NCBI RefSeq assembly: GCF_003265705.1
Contig: NW_020312966.1
Coordinates: forward strand, 19,553,312 to 19,617,311
Origin: Callorhinus ursinus
Lineage: Eukaryota; Chordata; Mammalia; Carnivora; Otariidae
Reading direction: 5' to 3'
DNA length: 64,000 bases
Below the pieces are notes generated by a model. The model saw only the letters and a list, made by a program, of their open reading frames with translations, was not told the DNA's origin and did not search any database. How positions within the stretch are numbered: the stretch's first letter is position 1; each line of letters opens with the position of its first letter. A program made the position numbers and the translations under genes. Shown in pieces: positions 1 through 10,625 of the stretch.

Positions 1-90
1 AAGACTGTTAACAGCTGAGGGCCTGGACTATGGCAATAATGGTTAAAAAAAAAAAAAAAAAAAACAGATAATAAAAGATAAATGTGCTTC

Positions 91-174
91 TTAGAGAATT
101 TAAATGAAATTATCTACGTGAGATGCCTAACACCCTCCCTGGCACATCTTAGACTCTCAATATATGTTAGTTCC
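91..174 (+). repeat. MIR SINE fragment (3' part)
   Basis: The stretch reads like the second half of a MIR: an AAATGAAATTAT run, then a CCTGGCACAT-type block, then a TCAATATATGTTAGTTCC end matching the usual CTCAATAAATGTTAG ending. The tRNA-like head is missing. A 19-nt A run lies just upstream, around 46-64. Ancient and diverged. Confidence 0.6.
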
Positions 175-376
175 TTTCCTCTATCTTCCACTTCATACCT
201 ACTTCTTTTATAAACATATACATGGGTTTGAATAAACACATTTACTGTTTAATTCACTGATGTCACAACTCAAAAGTGGCAGAGGTGACTGGGACCAAAT
301 ATTGTAGCAGCCTCTTAAAAATGTTCACTGAGATCTACACTCTCACATGTACTTTAAGAAGCCTTGGAATTTATTC

Positions 377-590
377 CAGGGGCACCTGGGTGGCTCAGTC
401 TGTTAAGCATCTGACTCTTGATTTCGGCTCAGGTCATGATCTCAGGGTTGTGAGAATGAGTCTGGTGCCGGGCTCCCGGCTCAGCGGGGAGTCTGCTTCT
501 CCCTCCCTCTTCCCCTCCTGCTGCTCAAGGTCTCCCTTTCTCTCTCTCAACTAAATAAATAAAGTCTTTAAAAAAATTTTTTTTTTAAAG
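377..590 (+). mobile_element. Can-SINE (tRNA-Lys-derived), full length
   Basis: The head GGGGCACCTGGGTGGCTCAG contains the Pol III A-box-like TGGCTCAGTC. GGCTCAGGTCATGATCTCAGG, a CT-rich middle and an AACTAAATAAATAAAGTC tail follow. The flanks share an imperfect target-site duplication: GCCTTGGAATTTATTC at 361-376 and GCCTGGAATTTATTC at 596-610, so this was an L1-mediated retroposition. It accounts for a 92-codon open frame that reads through the site. Confidence 0.95.
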
Positions 591-624
591 CAGCGGCCTG
601 GAATTTATTCTGAAATGTAGATTC

Positions 625-735
625 CAAGACCGCCCCCAGAGTCAGAATTTCTGGGGGTAAGTCAGCCCCAGGCACCGGCAGAAATACAATCTCCCCAGTA
701 AGTAGCTAATGTGCGGCCAGGTTTGAAAATCAGAG
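625..735 (+). repeat. MER5-like hAT relic
   Basis: CCGCCCCCAGAGTCAGAATTTCTGGGGGTAAG, followed by an AAATACAATCTCCCCAG block and a final TTTGAAAATCAG, follows the order of a MER5A/B element (CCCCACCCCCAGAGTTTCTGATT..., CATTTCTAACAAG, TTTGAGAAC). It lacks the left end and is strongly diverged. The family assignment is from memory of the consensus. Confidence 0.5.
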
Positions 736-834
736 CTGCCACACCAGGGATTATAAAAAGAGCCCCCGCTGTGGAACACTGCCCCCCACACTGGCTATAT
801 ATTTCTTAAAAATATTTGTTTATGGTGCTTTTTC

Positions 835-1003
835 ATTTTGAGTTAAAATTTATATTCCTTGAAATGCAAAACGAAGTTTTAAGTTCACCGAGTTTTGACA
901 AATATAAATCCCATGTTACCTGAACTCCCTCACGATCGGGGATACCTCCATTACCCTAAAAAGTTTCTGATGCTTCCCCCTACTCTCTGGTCCCCAGAGT
1001 CAA
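835..1003 (-). mobile_element. L1M 3'-end fragment, antisense (part 1)
   Basis: Reading the minus strand, this is the 3' untranslated end of an old mammalian L1. On the plus strand it shows the typical AAGTTCACCGAGTTTTGACA, TACCTGAACTCCCTCACGAT and CCCCCTACTCTCTGGTCC order. It continues after the Can-SINE at 1021-1201. Confidence 0.8.
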
Positions 1004-1020
1004 CCTCTCTTCTGATTTTT

Positions 1021-1201
1021 TTTTATGATTTTATTTATTTATTTGTGTGAGAGAGAGAGCACAAGCAGGGGGAGCAGCAGACAAAGGGAGAAGCAGGCTC
1101 CCCGCTAAGCAAGGAGCCCCACTTGGGACTTGATCCCAGGGCCCTGGGATCATGACCTGAGCCAAAGGCAGACATTTAACCAACTGAGCCCCCCAGGCGT
1201 C
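1021..1201 (-). mobile_element. Can-SINE, antisense, inside L1
   Basis: The reverse complement of the Can-SINE: ATGATTTTATTTATTTATTTG tail, GA-rich middle, AGCAGGCTCCCCGCTAAGC, ATCATGACCTGAGCC, and a CAGGCGTCCC head. A perfect 17-bp target-site duplication, CCTCTCTTCTGATTTTT, lies at 1004-1020 and 1202-1218. It interrupts the older L1 fragment and so is younger than it. Confidence 0.97.
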
Positions 1202-1218
1202 CCTCTCTTCTGATTTTT

Positions 1219-1609
1219 AACACTAATGATTAGCTTTGCCTGTTTAGGAACCTTGCATAAGGGAAATCACACAATATATACTATTTTGTGTTTGGTTTCT
1301 TTCACACAACATGGTTTCCGTAAGAGTTATTCGTGCTATTTAATATATCTATAGTTTATTCCTTTTTATTGGTGAGTGGTACTTCATTCTACAAATATTC
1401 CATAATTTGTTTATCCATTTTTCCCCCCACTTATGCACACTTGGACATCTCCAGTCTTGAGTTATTATGAATAAAGCTACTATGGACATTCTTGTGAAAG
1501 TATTTTTGTAGATGTATGTTTTTGTTTCTCTTGAGTAAATGCTTTTGAGTGGGTTTGGTGAGCCACAGGGTAAGTATAGGTTTAACTTCATAAGAAACTG
1601 CCAAACTTC
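1219..1609 (-). mobile_element. L1M fragment, antisense (part 2)
   Basis: This continues the fragment at 835-1003: GGTTTCTTTCACACAACATGG, CCTTTTTATTGGTGAGTGG, TTATGAATAAAGCTACTATGG and TTAACTTCATAAGAAACTGCC are hallmarks of the antisense ORF2 3' end and 3' UTR of old L1s. It is 5' truncated near 1610. The minus-strand frames here are broken ORF2 remnants with no function. Confidence 0.85.
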
Positions 1610-2014
1610 TTGCTATCGACTTTTGACCCATTCTATAAACTTGATAACTATCCCTCTGGCCGAAGATTGCTTCACTATAGCTTCTTCCCTGGGAAGAAGC
1701 TGAATACAAATTGCAACCCATCCACCTGCAGCTATAAGACTGCCATTCACTCTGATCATGGCGTTGACACGCGAGCTCTTTCAAGCACCTTCCGGACAGT
1801 GGGAGAATTCTGTGATTCGTGATTGAAACATCTGCGGCCACAAGAAAACACAAAAAGTCCTAAAACCTCAGCATTCTAAAACAGTCCTTTCTATTCTCAA
1901 TGGACACCACGACTTACCATAACAGAGGTCAACGTCTTTACGAGGTAAAAGTTTTGGAGCGCCAAGAATTGAATTGGAACGAGTGATATGTCGCTGCCCT
2001 GGGAAGGAGCATTA
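1610..2014. other. Unassigned sequence
   Basis: No repeat family, exon or RNA gene recognised. Short overlapping open frames on both strands look accidental. Confidence 0.5.
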
Positions 2015-2100
2015 AAAAGAGACTGATGAATCACAGACCTGTCGCCCTGAAACAAGTCATACATTATGTTAATAAAATAATAATAATAATAATAAAATGT
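2015..2100 (+). mobile_element. Carnivore L1 3' terminus, very short
   Basis: ACTGATGAATCACAGACCTG, CCCTGAAACAAGTCATACATT and ATGTTAATAAAATAA match the order of the carnivore L1 tail (GTTGAATCAC, ACCTGAAACTAATATTACA, TGTATGTTAACTAAC), which is better preserved at 26440-26520. It ends in an (AAT)n run at about 2071-2095. Only the last 80-90 bases are recognisable. Confidence 0.55.
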
Positions 2101-4259
2101 AAAAGAAAAAAAGGAAGAGGGCATATTCTACAAATGTGTATAATTTTGGGTTGGCAACTTGTGAATATAAATCTAATGTTCAAAAGAAAAAAAACAGAAA
2201 GATAGCAAAAGGTCTGGGCCTAATTTCATCATTTTATCGGCTTCTCTTGCTACCCCGAACCACGCAGGTTTCTTCAGTTTGCGCCAGAAATAGATTTTAT
2301 GACATGATGTATGTTAGGGTGGGAGAGAGAGACGAGCGAGGACATCTGCAGTAAGGACTCTTCCTTCCTTCCAGCACATGCTAGTTCGGTAACAGTGACA
2401 AACTCTCGCACTTTATCCTAATTCCCCCTTTCCAGAGAGTGGACACATGACCTGAGTTTCATTTCCCCAAAGTGCACTCCTCAGCACTTCAGTAGTGGGC
2501 TGGAAGCATCCTTCCTTTATACCACAGCATCCTCAAATGAGCCAAAACAGAAAAGGAGGGGGAAAAAAAAAAAAGGTCCAGTCCATCTGTCAGATTTGGA
2601 AGGGAAAGGGGCACAGAGGAAGAATGTGTGCATGCGTGTGAAAGAGAAAATAAAAGGAGAATGTTCTGGAAATGTTCAAAGGTCTTGTAAGCGTCAAGTG
2701 TTACTAAGGTTATGTGAGGCAGAGCCTCCATCCTCCGAGGTGCAGGAGGTGAGGAGCTCATTCTCTGACGTAGAATAGAAGTAAAAAATGTGCGTTTAAA
2801 GAAAATCTGTTGTAGCATCGTATGCTTTAATGGCCTTGCATTATGGTCATCAGTCTATGTTTTAAGGGAGTTTTTTTTGCAGTGGAGTCTCCTGCCCTCT
2901 CCCCTAGGTGAGGAGCCCTATCGTCTCCCAATTAAAAAATAAGTCAATTTTTCAAAAATATATATAACAGAAAAAGGAAAAATGATTTACAGCTACCATC
3001 CAGATAGCGATACAAAAAGCCCACTCTGCAAGTGACCTTGCTCAAGCTGTGACCAGAAAGGAGCAGGTTTTAGAGATGAGAAAGTCATAGGCAGCTTTGC
3101 TTCTGGAAACAGAGGGGACAGACAACCTTTCTTTCCGCCCCTGGCAGAACCTCAAGTACCGCCCGGGGTACTCATTCCCCGTGCCCGGAGGACTCCTCCA
3201 CTTTTTTTCTTTTCCCTTTGCTTTGCTTTTCTTTCCTTTTTGGTCTGGTCCAGCCTCACCTTCCCTCCTCCTGCTCAGCCAGGCTGCGGGGCACGGGCAG
3301 TAGCCTGAGGGGCGGGATGATGAATTCAGAAACACAGGATCAGCGGAGAGATTAGGCTGTCAGCCTCCGAAGCACTTTCCTGCCAAAGAGAAGATAAGCA
3401 GGAGAAGGTGAATGAGAACACTAGTCACGGCAGATGGTGGGCGAGATCTGGAGACGAGACGGGAGAAGGGAAGCTGTGGGGTGAGGGAAGAGAGAAAGGG
3501 CCCCCGGGGGACAGGGACAGGAGAGAGAAAATGGTCAGCAGGCAGTGTTTGGGTGGGCCTTTGCCCTTCGCGGAGTGCCCCGGTGAACTTAGGAGTTGGG
3601 AATGGAGTAGACAGTCCCCGGGGCCCATATGGGGCGAACTGTGCCTGGTCAGGTCCAGGATCACATTCTAGCCCTGAGCCCCATTCACCTGGTTATTTCC
3701 AAGGTGACAGATCCTACCCCAGACTAGCCATTCTGTTTATCTGTGAGCAATTCCATAAGATCCAGACAGGGTCTGGTGCATACTGGACATCCCACAATTA
3801 TTCATGGAAGTGAATTGAACAATGCTTCCCCTCAACTCACTTCTGAGAAATCAATTCAAAGCACACCGCAGCAGGTCTTGTTTTCAAACAGGCTGCAGCA
3901 GAGAAAAGGTAATTGAGGCCAACCGTATCCCTATAACAAGTGTTTTCGAAATTTTTTTCCAGCAGGGAAACATTAAATGCCATCTTAGATGGAAGTTCCA
4001 ATAGGGAAAAATAGAGCTGCTTTGGCCTGAAGCAGGAATAGGTCTTAGCACATCCCCTCTTGACCATCACCCCTCGTCTCCCTTCTCCCAGCTGTCTGCT
4101 AAGCCCTTATCAAGTCCTGAGGGCATAGGGGGTCATGACTGGAAAGTCACTGTTCCAAAACATACTGAGATTGGCTTGAACAAGATTGGCTAAAGAGAGA
4201 ACCAGAGTCATCCAGAGTGCCACATCTTAAGTAGGGGGGAAGGACTTGCCAGCCAAAAC
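2101..4259. other. Mostly unique sequence
   Basis: No repeat family or gene recognised. The block holds a poly-A run (about 2564-2574), a pyrimidine-rich stretch at about 3185-3275 and a purine-rich stretch at about 3440-3540. The short open frames in these are low-complexity (RGKEKKWR-like, SLLSLSPGG-like) and overlap on opposite strands, so I do not call them genes. Confidence 0.5.
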
Positions 4260-4446
4260 ACAAACAACCTGACTTAAAACTGGGCAAAAAGTTTGGATAG
4301 ATTTACTTCAAAGATGACATACAAATGGCTGACAGGCATATTAAAAGATACTCAATGTCAATAATCAACAGGAAAATGCAAATCAAAACCACAGCCCGAT
4401 ACCACCTCACACCTATTAGGATGGTTACTATATAAAAGAAGAAAAA

Positions 4447-4562
4447 GAAGGAAGGAAGGAAGGAAGGAAGGAAGGAAGGAAGGAAGGAAGGAANNNNNNN
4501 NNNGAAGGAAGGAAGGAAGGAAGGAAGGAAGGAAGGAAGGAAGGAAGGAAGGAAGGAAGGAG
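4447..4562 (+). repeat. (GGAA)n microsatellite
   Basis: Uninterrupted GGAA units lie on both sides of an N run: about 11 units before and 14 after. The repeat grew from an A-rich part of the L1. The true length is unknown because of the gap. Open frames of the PSFLPSFLPSF type on the minus strand are translations of this repeat, not proteins. Confidence 0.97.
4494..4503. other. Assembly gap (10 N)
   Basis: Ten N inside the GGAA tract. Ten is likely a placeholder for an unresolved length rather than a measured one. Confidence 0.99.
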
Positions 4563-5225
4563 AGAAAAAAGAAAGGGAGAGAGAGAGAGAGAATAGGGAA
4601 GGGAAGAACAAGGGAACAAGGGTTGGAGGGATGTGGAGAAACTGGAACGCTTGTACACCGTGGTGCAGCTACTATGGAAAATAGTATGGCAGTTGCACAC
4701 AAATTAAAACCCAAATTACCATATGATCCAGCAGTTCCACCCAGAAGTGAAAACAGAGACTCAAAGAGATATCCGTACAACCGTGTTCATAGCAGCATTA
4801 TTCACAATAGCCAAAAAATAGAATCAACCCAAGTGTCTACTGACTAGATAAACAAAATGTGGTGTATACATACCATGGAATATTTTTTAGCCTTAAAAAG
4901 GAAGGAAACTCTGACACCTGCTGCAACATTGATGAACCTTGAGGACATTCTGCTGAGTGAAATAAGCCACTCACAAAAGGACAAATACTGTATGAGGCAC
5001 TGAGAGCAGTCAAATGCATAGAGATGGAAAGGAGAAAGATGGCTTCCAGGGGCCAGCAGAGGGGAGGGAATGGAGAGGTATCGTTTGAGAGTCTCCGTTG
5101 TGCAAGACAGAGTTCTGGAGATGGACGGTGGTAATGGATGCACAATAATGCAAGTGTACTTCCTACCACTGAATGGTTAAAATCGTAAATTTTGTTGTGT
5201 GTATTTTACCACAATTAAACATTTT

Positions 5226-6189
5226 GAGGGGAGCAGGGAAAAGAGGAAAACATTTGCATACTGGGATGGCACCCGGTGCTGGGAGACTATTTTTTGTGGT
5301 AACACCCCTAACCATAGAAACCCTGGAAGTCGCTAACAGCCCACACCTCCTCATCCTGCCCCTCTTCAAGCTCCATGTCTCGGAGGGTTGAATTTGAATC
5401 TGCTATTTGGGTCAGGTTCCACGACTACCCCTAATTGCCGTTATGTGGACAGAATTTGAATTCTTCTCATTTTTAGCTTTAGTCTAGCCTTTCCTGCCGT
5501 ACCAACGCCCACCAGGCAAGCAAACAGGAACAGACAGGTACAGTTTTCACCTCAGAGTAGCCCTGTGCTTGTCTTCTCTTGAGGAGTCCAGATATGCTCT
5601 CTTCTGAAAAATACCGATCTACCCTTTCTGCTCACTTGGGCTGAGCAGAACACTAAGCATGAGCATTCCCGCTATGCTGGCATTATACATTCTATTAACA
5701 TTACGTTAATTAACTGAAAAGCCACACATTGATTTTCCTTGAGAGGTTCCAAGGATCAAATATCAATGAATGTGCCCAGCTAAGCCTAATTTACTAATGG
5801 GTTTTTAACTTCTGTGGAGAGAAAAGCTTTAAAGGAAAACTAATTTTCTATTTGCCAGAAGAAAGGAAGAACCTGACTTTTCCAACTGACTGAGGGAATT
5901 TCTGTATCCCAAGAAAGACAAAAACAAATTTATACCTAAGCCTTATGTTTTTTAAATTGTTGTAGAAAAGGTCTAATAGAAAGAATCAATCTCAAAGCAC
6001 GACTCCAAGTTCAATTAATTATGAAATATCCAGAAATTGTGGATCAAAGTGAACATAATTTGTTGACCTTGGGCATTAATATCTATTCTGCCAAAGCTCT
6101 GAACAACACTGTTTATCAAAAAATGTTTAGTGCTTATAAAATGGTTATGTATTTAGGAGAGTAAAGGGAAATATTTTCGATAATCCAGT
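5226..6189. other. Unique AT-rich sequence
   Basis: No repeat or gene recognised. Part of it (about 5690-6130) is AT-rich without simple repeats and could include conserved non-coding sequence; nothing more specific is visible. Confidence 0.45.
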
Positions 6190-6275
6190 AGAGCCCCCTG
6201 CTAAGCACTGGGACCCAAAAGTAAATAAGACACATTCACTCCTGGAGCTCACAGTCTGATAAAAAGTCATTGGGC
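6190..6275 (-). repeat. L2 fragment, antisense
   Basis: CTGCTAAGCACTGGGACCCA, AATAAGACACATTCACTCC and GGAGCTCACAGTCTGATAAA follow the well-known antisense L2 3' end (CTGTGCTAGGCACTGGGGATACA... GGAGCTTACAGTCTAGTGGG). Confidence 0.75.
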
Positions 6276-6729
6276 ATCCCTTGGGTGAATGGAACTAGGT
6301 AGAATTTAGAATTTAGAATTTCCAAACTTATCCCTAAAAATCTCTACTAACTCACAGTCAGCATTATCATCATCCCTTAGGCTGGTTTCCAGGCAGTTTT
6401 CCTGGCTACAAAGAGAGTGAAAATATCAATAGTAAAACAACAGTTTCTGTGAGCTCCCAGGACACTTCTCTCCTGCTACAGCCCTGAAATCTTCCCTAGT
6501 TCAAGAGGACTCCGGGGGGCGGGGCGGTGTCACCCAGGAGCTCTTGATGGCCTTTCAGTGCCTCTTGTGGCTCTAGCAGTATTGTCTTGCCATACTTGTG
6601 TCACTCCAATCCCAATTGAGGGAAAGTCCTGTTCCTTCTTAGGTCAAAGACTACTGTCATATGCTCCCTTGCTCTCTGTCTCTATCTCCTCCCCTGTCTA
6701 GCAGCTAGTTGTCAGTGCCCAAGGCAACG
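6276..6729. other. Unassigned sequence
   Basis: No repeat family or gene recognised. A small threefold 7-bp repeat (TAGAATT) occurs at about 6300-6320. Confidence 0.45.
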
Positions 6730-6936
6730 TTGAAAGGCACATGTTGAAGATGCCAGGCCCTCTGTCATCCTGGGTCCCTGAATGACTGCATGGAGTAAGG
6801 GATTCCCTACCCCTGCCTCTTCACATATACCATGCTTCTCAAGTCCACAACCACCACCCACCAACCGGTCTTTATGTCAACAAAATACAAACTATTGTGT
6901 AAAGCCACTGAAATTCAGGAGTTAACTGTTTCAGCC
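6730..6936 (+). repeat. MLT1-like LTR, 3' part
   Basis: CATGTTGAAGATGCCAGGCC, CCTGGGTCCCTGAATGACTG and a terminal TTGTGTAAAGCCACTGAAATT are the ending of a MLT1 LTR (non-autonomous ERVL-MaLR). The 5' half is not recognisable. It has no coding capacity. Confidence 0.75.
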
Positions 6937-8606
6937 AGAGGCATACTTCCTCAAAAGGTAATGAAGCTTCAGTTTTGAGACCCCCCTCCCTTCCATGGTC
7001 CCCATCTAAGAACCTGGAGAAGTCTCTGGCAATGAGTTCGTGTGGCCATCTGTTTCTTTTCTAGAATTTGCAGAAGTGAAATGTTTTAGCTACAAGTGGC
7101 CTAGACCACGTTCCCTTTCCTCTTTGATTTGCCCTCCATTAATCTTCACTTTGTCTCCAGTGGCACTGGAGTGGCCCGGGGCGTTTTTGGAATCTGGTTA
7201 AGGGAAGTTTATTTTGGAATTAATGGGATCTATTTATCTGGTTCAAAATCAATTTCAGGTATATTTACGTTGTTGCCAGTTGTACCAGTATAGAAATGAC
7301 TTTCCAGGGATTTTCCTACTACCCTTGTGCCAACTCACCTGGTATCCAAACATGAAGGAGCAGGACCAAAGTCTCTAACTTAACATGCACGGGTCTCATG
7401 AGACCTGGCACCACACGGGAGCATAGTAGAGAACGAGACTTGAAATGCTCCTGACAGAAGCTTCTCTGTGGGAATTCCTTGTAGTTGTAGACATGTAAAC
7501 ATGTAAGCAGACAATTTGGTTCTCATCAACACCTAGTCAAAACAGAGACTGTCTTTTGTTGGTATGTACAATTATAAATGTGCCATGTATTTTTTTCCTT
7601 TTTATTATAGGAATCACTCAAAATGGGATCTTTCAGGATTCTTGTGTTTGTTGAGCTCAAGCTGTAGGAATCCCACAAAGAGTACATCATTTCCATTGTC
7701 TTCATTCTTTTATGCAACCTAACAATCAATAATTGAGAATTAATTTCGATTAACCATCCTGGGAGAAAGACCAAATTATGTTTTCATTCTAATAGAAAGT
7801 GATAGTCAAAATCATTGTCATATGAAGTGACAATCAAAATGTGTGTCATCAAAGAACATAAGAAAAAAGGTATTAAAGGGATGTGTCAGATGACTAGAAA
7901 AAAATATATTGTTATTTTCCTAGGCTTTGTACTATTTGTCAGCTTTTCTAAAATGTAGGTTATTATGGTTTACTTTATCATTCTAAAGAAATAGTTCCTG
8001 CTCAGTTTTACATCTGTAATTGTGTATTCTTTTCTTAAGGAGAATGCCCGACATTTCACAACCTCAGGTCCCACTAAACCTAAGTCCATCCCTGCCATTG
8101 CAACTAGCATTACTCTACTGAATCAGCTTTAGTGCTACCCAGAGTTACCAGGTATCACAGGGGAACTGCTCTCTATCTCAGTACCCGAAAGCATCTCCAG
8201 GGATAAGCCTCTTTCCCTTGGCCCACTCCTCATACCAGTTCCCCGTCTCAAGGAACATGGCTCGAGTTCTCTGAGGCAGGGAGACAGTGTGGATGCATGC
8301 TCTCACCTGTGCGCACCATGCCCTCTCCCTTCCAACCAGCATTCCTGGACTCGGCATGAACACCTGCGATCTAGCTCCCACTCAGACACCGTGCCAGGTG
8401 TTACTCTTGGGGGCCAATTGTCAGATCCAATAAAATCAGTCATCGTGCCTCCCCTGAGCGGGACAGGCAAGCCTGAACCTGGCCAGCGCGCCAATTAAAC
8501 TTCCAGACGTGCCCGAACGCGTCTGATGTCACAGCAGCTACCCAGCTTAGACACTTGGCTTCCAGTCTTTCTAGCCAAAAAAAAAAAGTGCTTCCAGGTA
8601 ATGAAA
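6937..8606. other. Mostly unique sequence
   Basis: No repeat family or exon recognised over 1.6 kb. Short open frames on both strands around 8180-8500 overlap one another and resemble nothing known. Confidence 0.45.
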
Positions 8607-8785
8607 TCTCACTCAATCCTGTGAGGGAGCAGGGATTCTTCCCCACATTATAGATAAAGGGACTAGTTTGGAGACCTTCTGCAATTTTCTGGGGTCACGT
8701 TACCTACAAGTCACAGACCAAGCATGGAAACCCAAACCTTCTGTCTCCTGAGTCCGTACTCTTGCCATGAAGCTCCTCTATGGCC
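8607..8785 (-). repeat. MIR SINE, antisense
   Basis: Plus-strand text is the reverse complement of a MIR: TCAATCCTGTGAGGGAGCAG, CACATTATAGATAAAGGGAC, then a GGTCACGTTACC block and CCTGAGTCCGTACTCTTGCC, matching ...CCATTTTACAGATGAGG... and ...GAGTCCGTGCTCTTAACC. It covers the core and the tRNA-like half. Confidence 0.75.
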
Positions 8786-10013
8786 CTGCGATCTGTTAAG
8801 ATACAAAGCACTGACTTCCAAACGGCTGGGCAAGATGAAGACGCTGAAACATTAGCACAGCTGTTGACAGTTTTCAGGAGATTCAGGGCTGGTTTGCTGT
8901 TGTTGTTTTAAAGACATATCAGAGAAAGGGCTGGCACCTTCCACCAATAATAGATATGACACGGGCTACTTCTTGTTGACCCACTTAATTCTTGACGGAG
9001 ACGGAATCAAATAAATGACTCTATAACGCTTTTCTACTTGAAACAATCATCAGTACTATGGACCCCGGGACGAGAAAAGTGTGTCTCCCTTTTTCTTACC
9101 ATTGATATTCACGCTACACAAAAATAACAAAATGTACTCCAAGCTGTTGTAACATCAGTTCACCCACATCACAGATGAAAGAGTGGTGCCTAAGGCTGTC
9201 ATAGAGAGCGTAGTAAAAGGGGTAGATGGGAGAACGAGACGAGAATGTGATTTTTAAACAGAGAGACAGAGACGCTTTAACACACTGGAGGCACGATTCA
9301 CAGCAGAGGAGATGACTCTATTGGGAATATGTCTCAATGGGTCTTTGGTGGAGGAAGGTGAGCCCCACCCCACCTACTACTCCTCCCAGAGTCCAACTCA
9401 AAGAAAAGCAGAAACTGGGATGAGCTACAATTCTGCATAAGAAAATAATGGGGTTTTAGTTGTTCACTGACAGCTTGAGACAGTGGGGTGGGGTACAGGA
9501 GGGGACCTGGGAAGGAGGAAAACAGAAGGAAGGTTTGAGGGAAAGAAAGGGGTCCGAATGATGGCCATTAAGCAGGAGCCAAGGTGGGAGATGGTGGCCC
9601 AGCAAGAAATGCCCTGAAATAAGAAAAAGCTGTAGAAACTTAAAACAGGGAAATCCACAACTCAGTGTGAAGATTGTCCTTGCAGTGCCCTGCAATATTG
9701 CTTGCATGCCTACCCTTCCCCTGAAACCTCCAATAAAATTTGGTCTCAAGTCCTTGTAGGATTCTTCTAAGAGAAGGGACTGATCTGGGAAGAGAACGGT
9801 CTCAGAAGCTGAGAGCCAAGACCAGGGGCAGCCCTGAGGGCGCCGGAGAATGAAGCCCCTCAGAAAATTCAAGGAGTAGCAGAGATTACTTCTAGCAACA
9901 TGTAAGACGGGGACTCAGACCATCTTATCTGGATACCAAAGGGTGACCACAGAACTTTGCCGAATTCAAGATGTCTGGGATGCATAAGCATAATATAAAA
10001 TAGCTCACTAGTG
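8786..10013. other. Unassigned sequence
   Basis: No repeat or gene recognised with confidence. CCTCCAATAAAATT at about 9729-9742 looks like an LTR or gene-end polyadenylation signal, but no flanking LTR structure is clear. The 138-codon minus-strand frame at 9456-9872 resembles no known protein. Confidence 0.4.
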
Positions 10014-10025
10014 AGGCTGATATTC

Positions 10026-10227
10026 CTTTTTTTTTTTAAAGATTTTATTTATTTATTTGACAGAGAGAGATACAGTGAGAGAGGGAGCACAAGCAGGGGG
10101 AGTGGGAGAGGGAGAAGCAGGCTTCCCGCGGAGCAGGGAGCCCGACGCGGGGCTCGATTCCAGGACTCCAGGATCGTGACCTGAGCTGAAGGCAAATGCT
10201 TAATGACTGAGCCACCCAGACGCCCCA
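10026..10227 (-). mobile_element. Can-SINE, antisense, full length
   Basis: AAAGATTTTATTTATTTATTTG tail, GA-rich middle, CAGGGAGCCCGACGCGGGGC, CTCGATTCCAGGACTCC, and a GAGCCACCCAGACGCCCC head. The target-site duplication AGGCTGATATTC is at 10014-10025 and 10228-10239. It has relatively many CpGs, consistent with a younger copy. Confidence 0.97.
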
Positions 10228-10387
10228 AGGCTGATATTCTTTAACTCTTAGCATGAAGCAGAAGAGGTCAAGCAAGAGCAGAAGCTGAGAGATCGAAGCT
10301 AAAAGTGAGGGAGACACTGCCAGGGACAAGGCTAGGATTAACTCAGGTGATCTGCTTCCTTCTTCACAGCTTTTCCCAGAACATCAC

Positions 10388-10625
10388 CTGCTATAGGCTG
10401 AATGGTGTTCCCCCAAAACTCAGAGTTTGCAATCCAAACCCCCAGTACCTCAGAACACAACTGTATTTGGAGATAGAGCCTTTAGAGAGGTAATTAAGTT
10501 AAAATGAGGTCATGGGAGTGGATCTAATCTAATCTGACCGGTGTCCTTATAAGAAGAGATTAGGACACAGAAACCTCTGTGGGACACAGGAAGAAGGCAG
10601 GCGTCCACAGAGACAATAACTACTT
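10388..10625 (+). repeat. MLT1-like LTR, 5' part
   Basis: CTATAGGCTGAATGGTGTTC, CCCCCAGTACCTCAGAACAC, AATTAAGTTAAAATGAGGTC and TGACCGGTGTCCTTATAAGA are the opening half of a MLT1A/B-type MaLR LTR. The second half is absent or unrecognisable. Confidence 0.85.

Larger units (their letters stand above)
4260..5225 (+). mobile_element. L1M ORF2 3' end plus 3' UTR, split by a GGAA repeat
   Basis: Plus-strand L1: GGCAAAAAGTTTGGATAGA, AAATGCAAATCAAAACCACA and CACCTCACACCTATTAGGATG are the end of ORF2. After the microsatellite come GATGTGGAGAAACTGGAACG, CATATGATCCAGCAGTTCCA and TTCATAGCAGCATTATTCACA, then a 3' UTR with GTTCTGGAGATGGACGGTGG and TATTTTACCACAATTAA. Stops and indels are frequent: a dead fragment. 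About 20-30 bases usually found before GTGCAGC seem deleted near 4657. Confidence 0.9.

Noticed and set aside
377..590. Can-SINE as a possible tRNA gene
   Set aside because: It has only the tRNA-derived promoter boxes; the cloverleaf is not complete and the CT-rich middle and A-rich tail are diagnostic of the SINE.
3185..3540. Pyrimidine- then purine-rich stretch as a possible triplex-forming element
   Set aside because: The runs are interrupted and have no clear mirror symmetry.
4303..4780. Minus-strand open frames rich in PSFLPSFLPSF near the N gap
   Set aside because: They are translations of the (GGAA)n microsatellite and continue through the N run; not proteins.
9456..9872. 138-codon minus-strand frame
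   Set aside because: No recognisable domain, no supporting splice or promoter signals, and it could be part of an unrecognised LTR.
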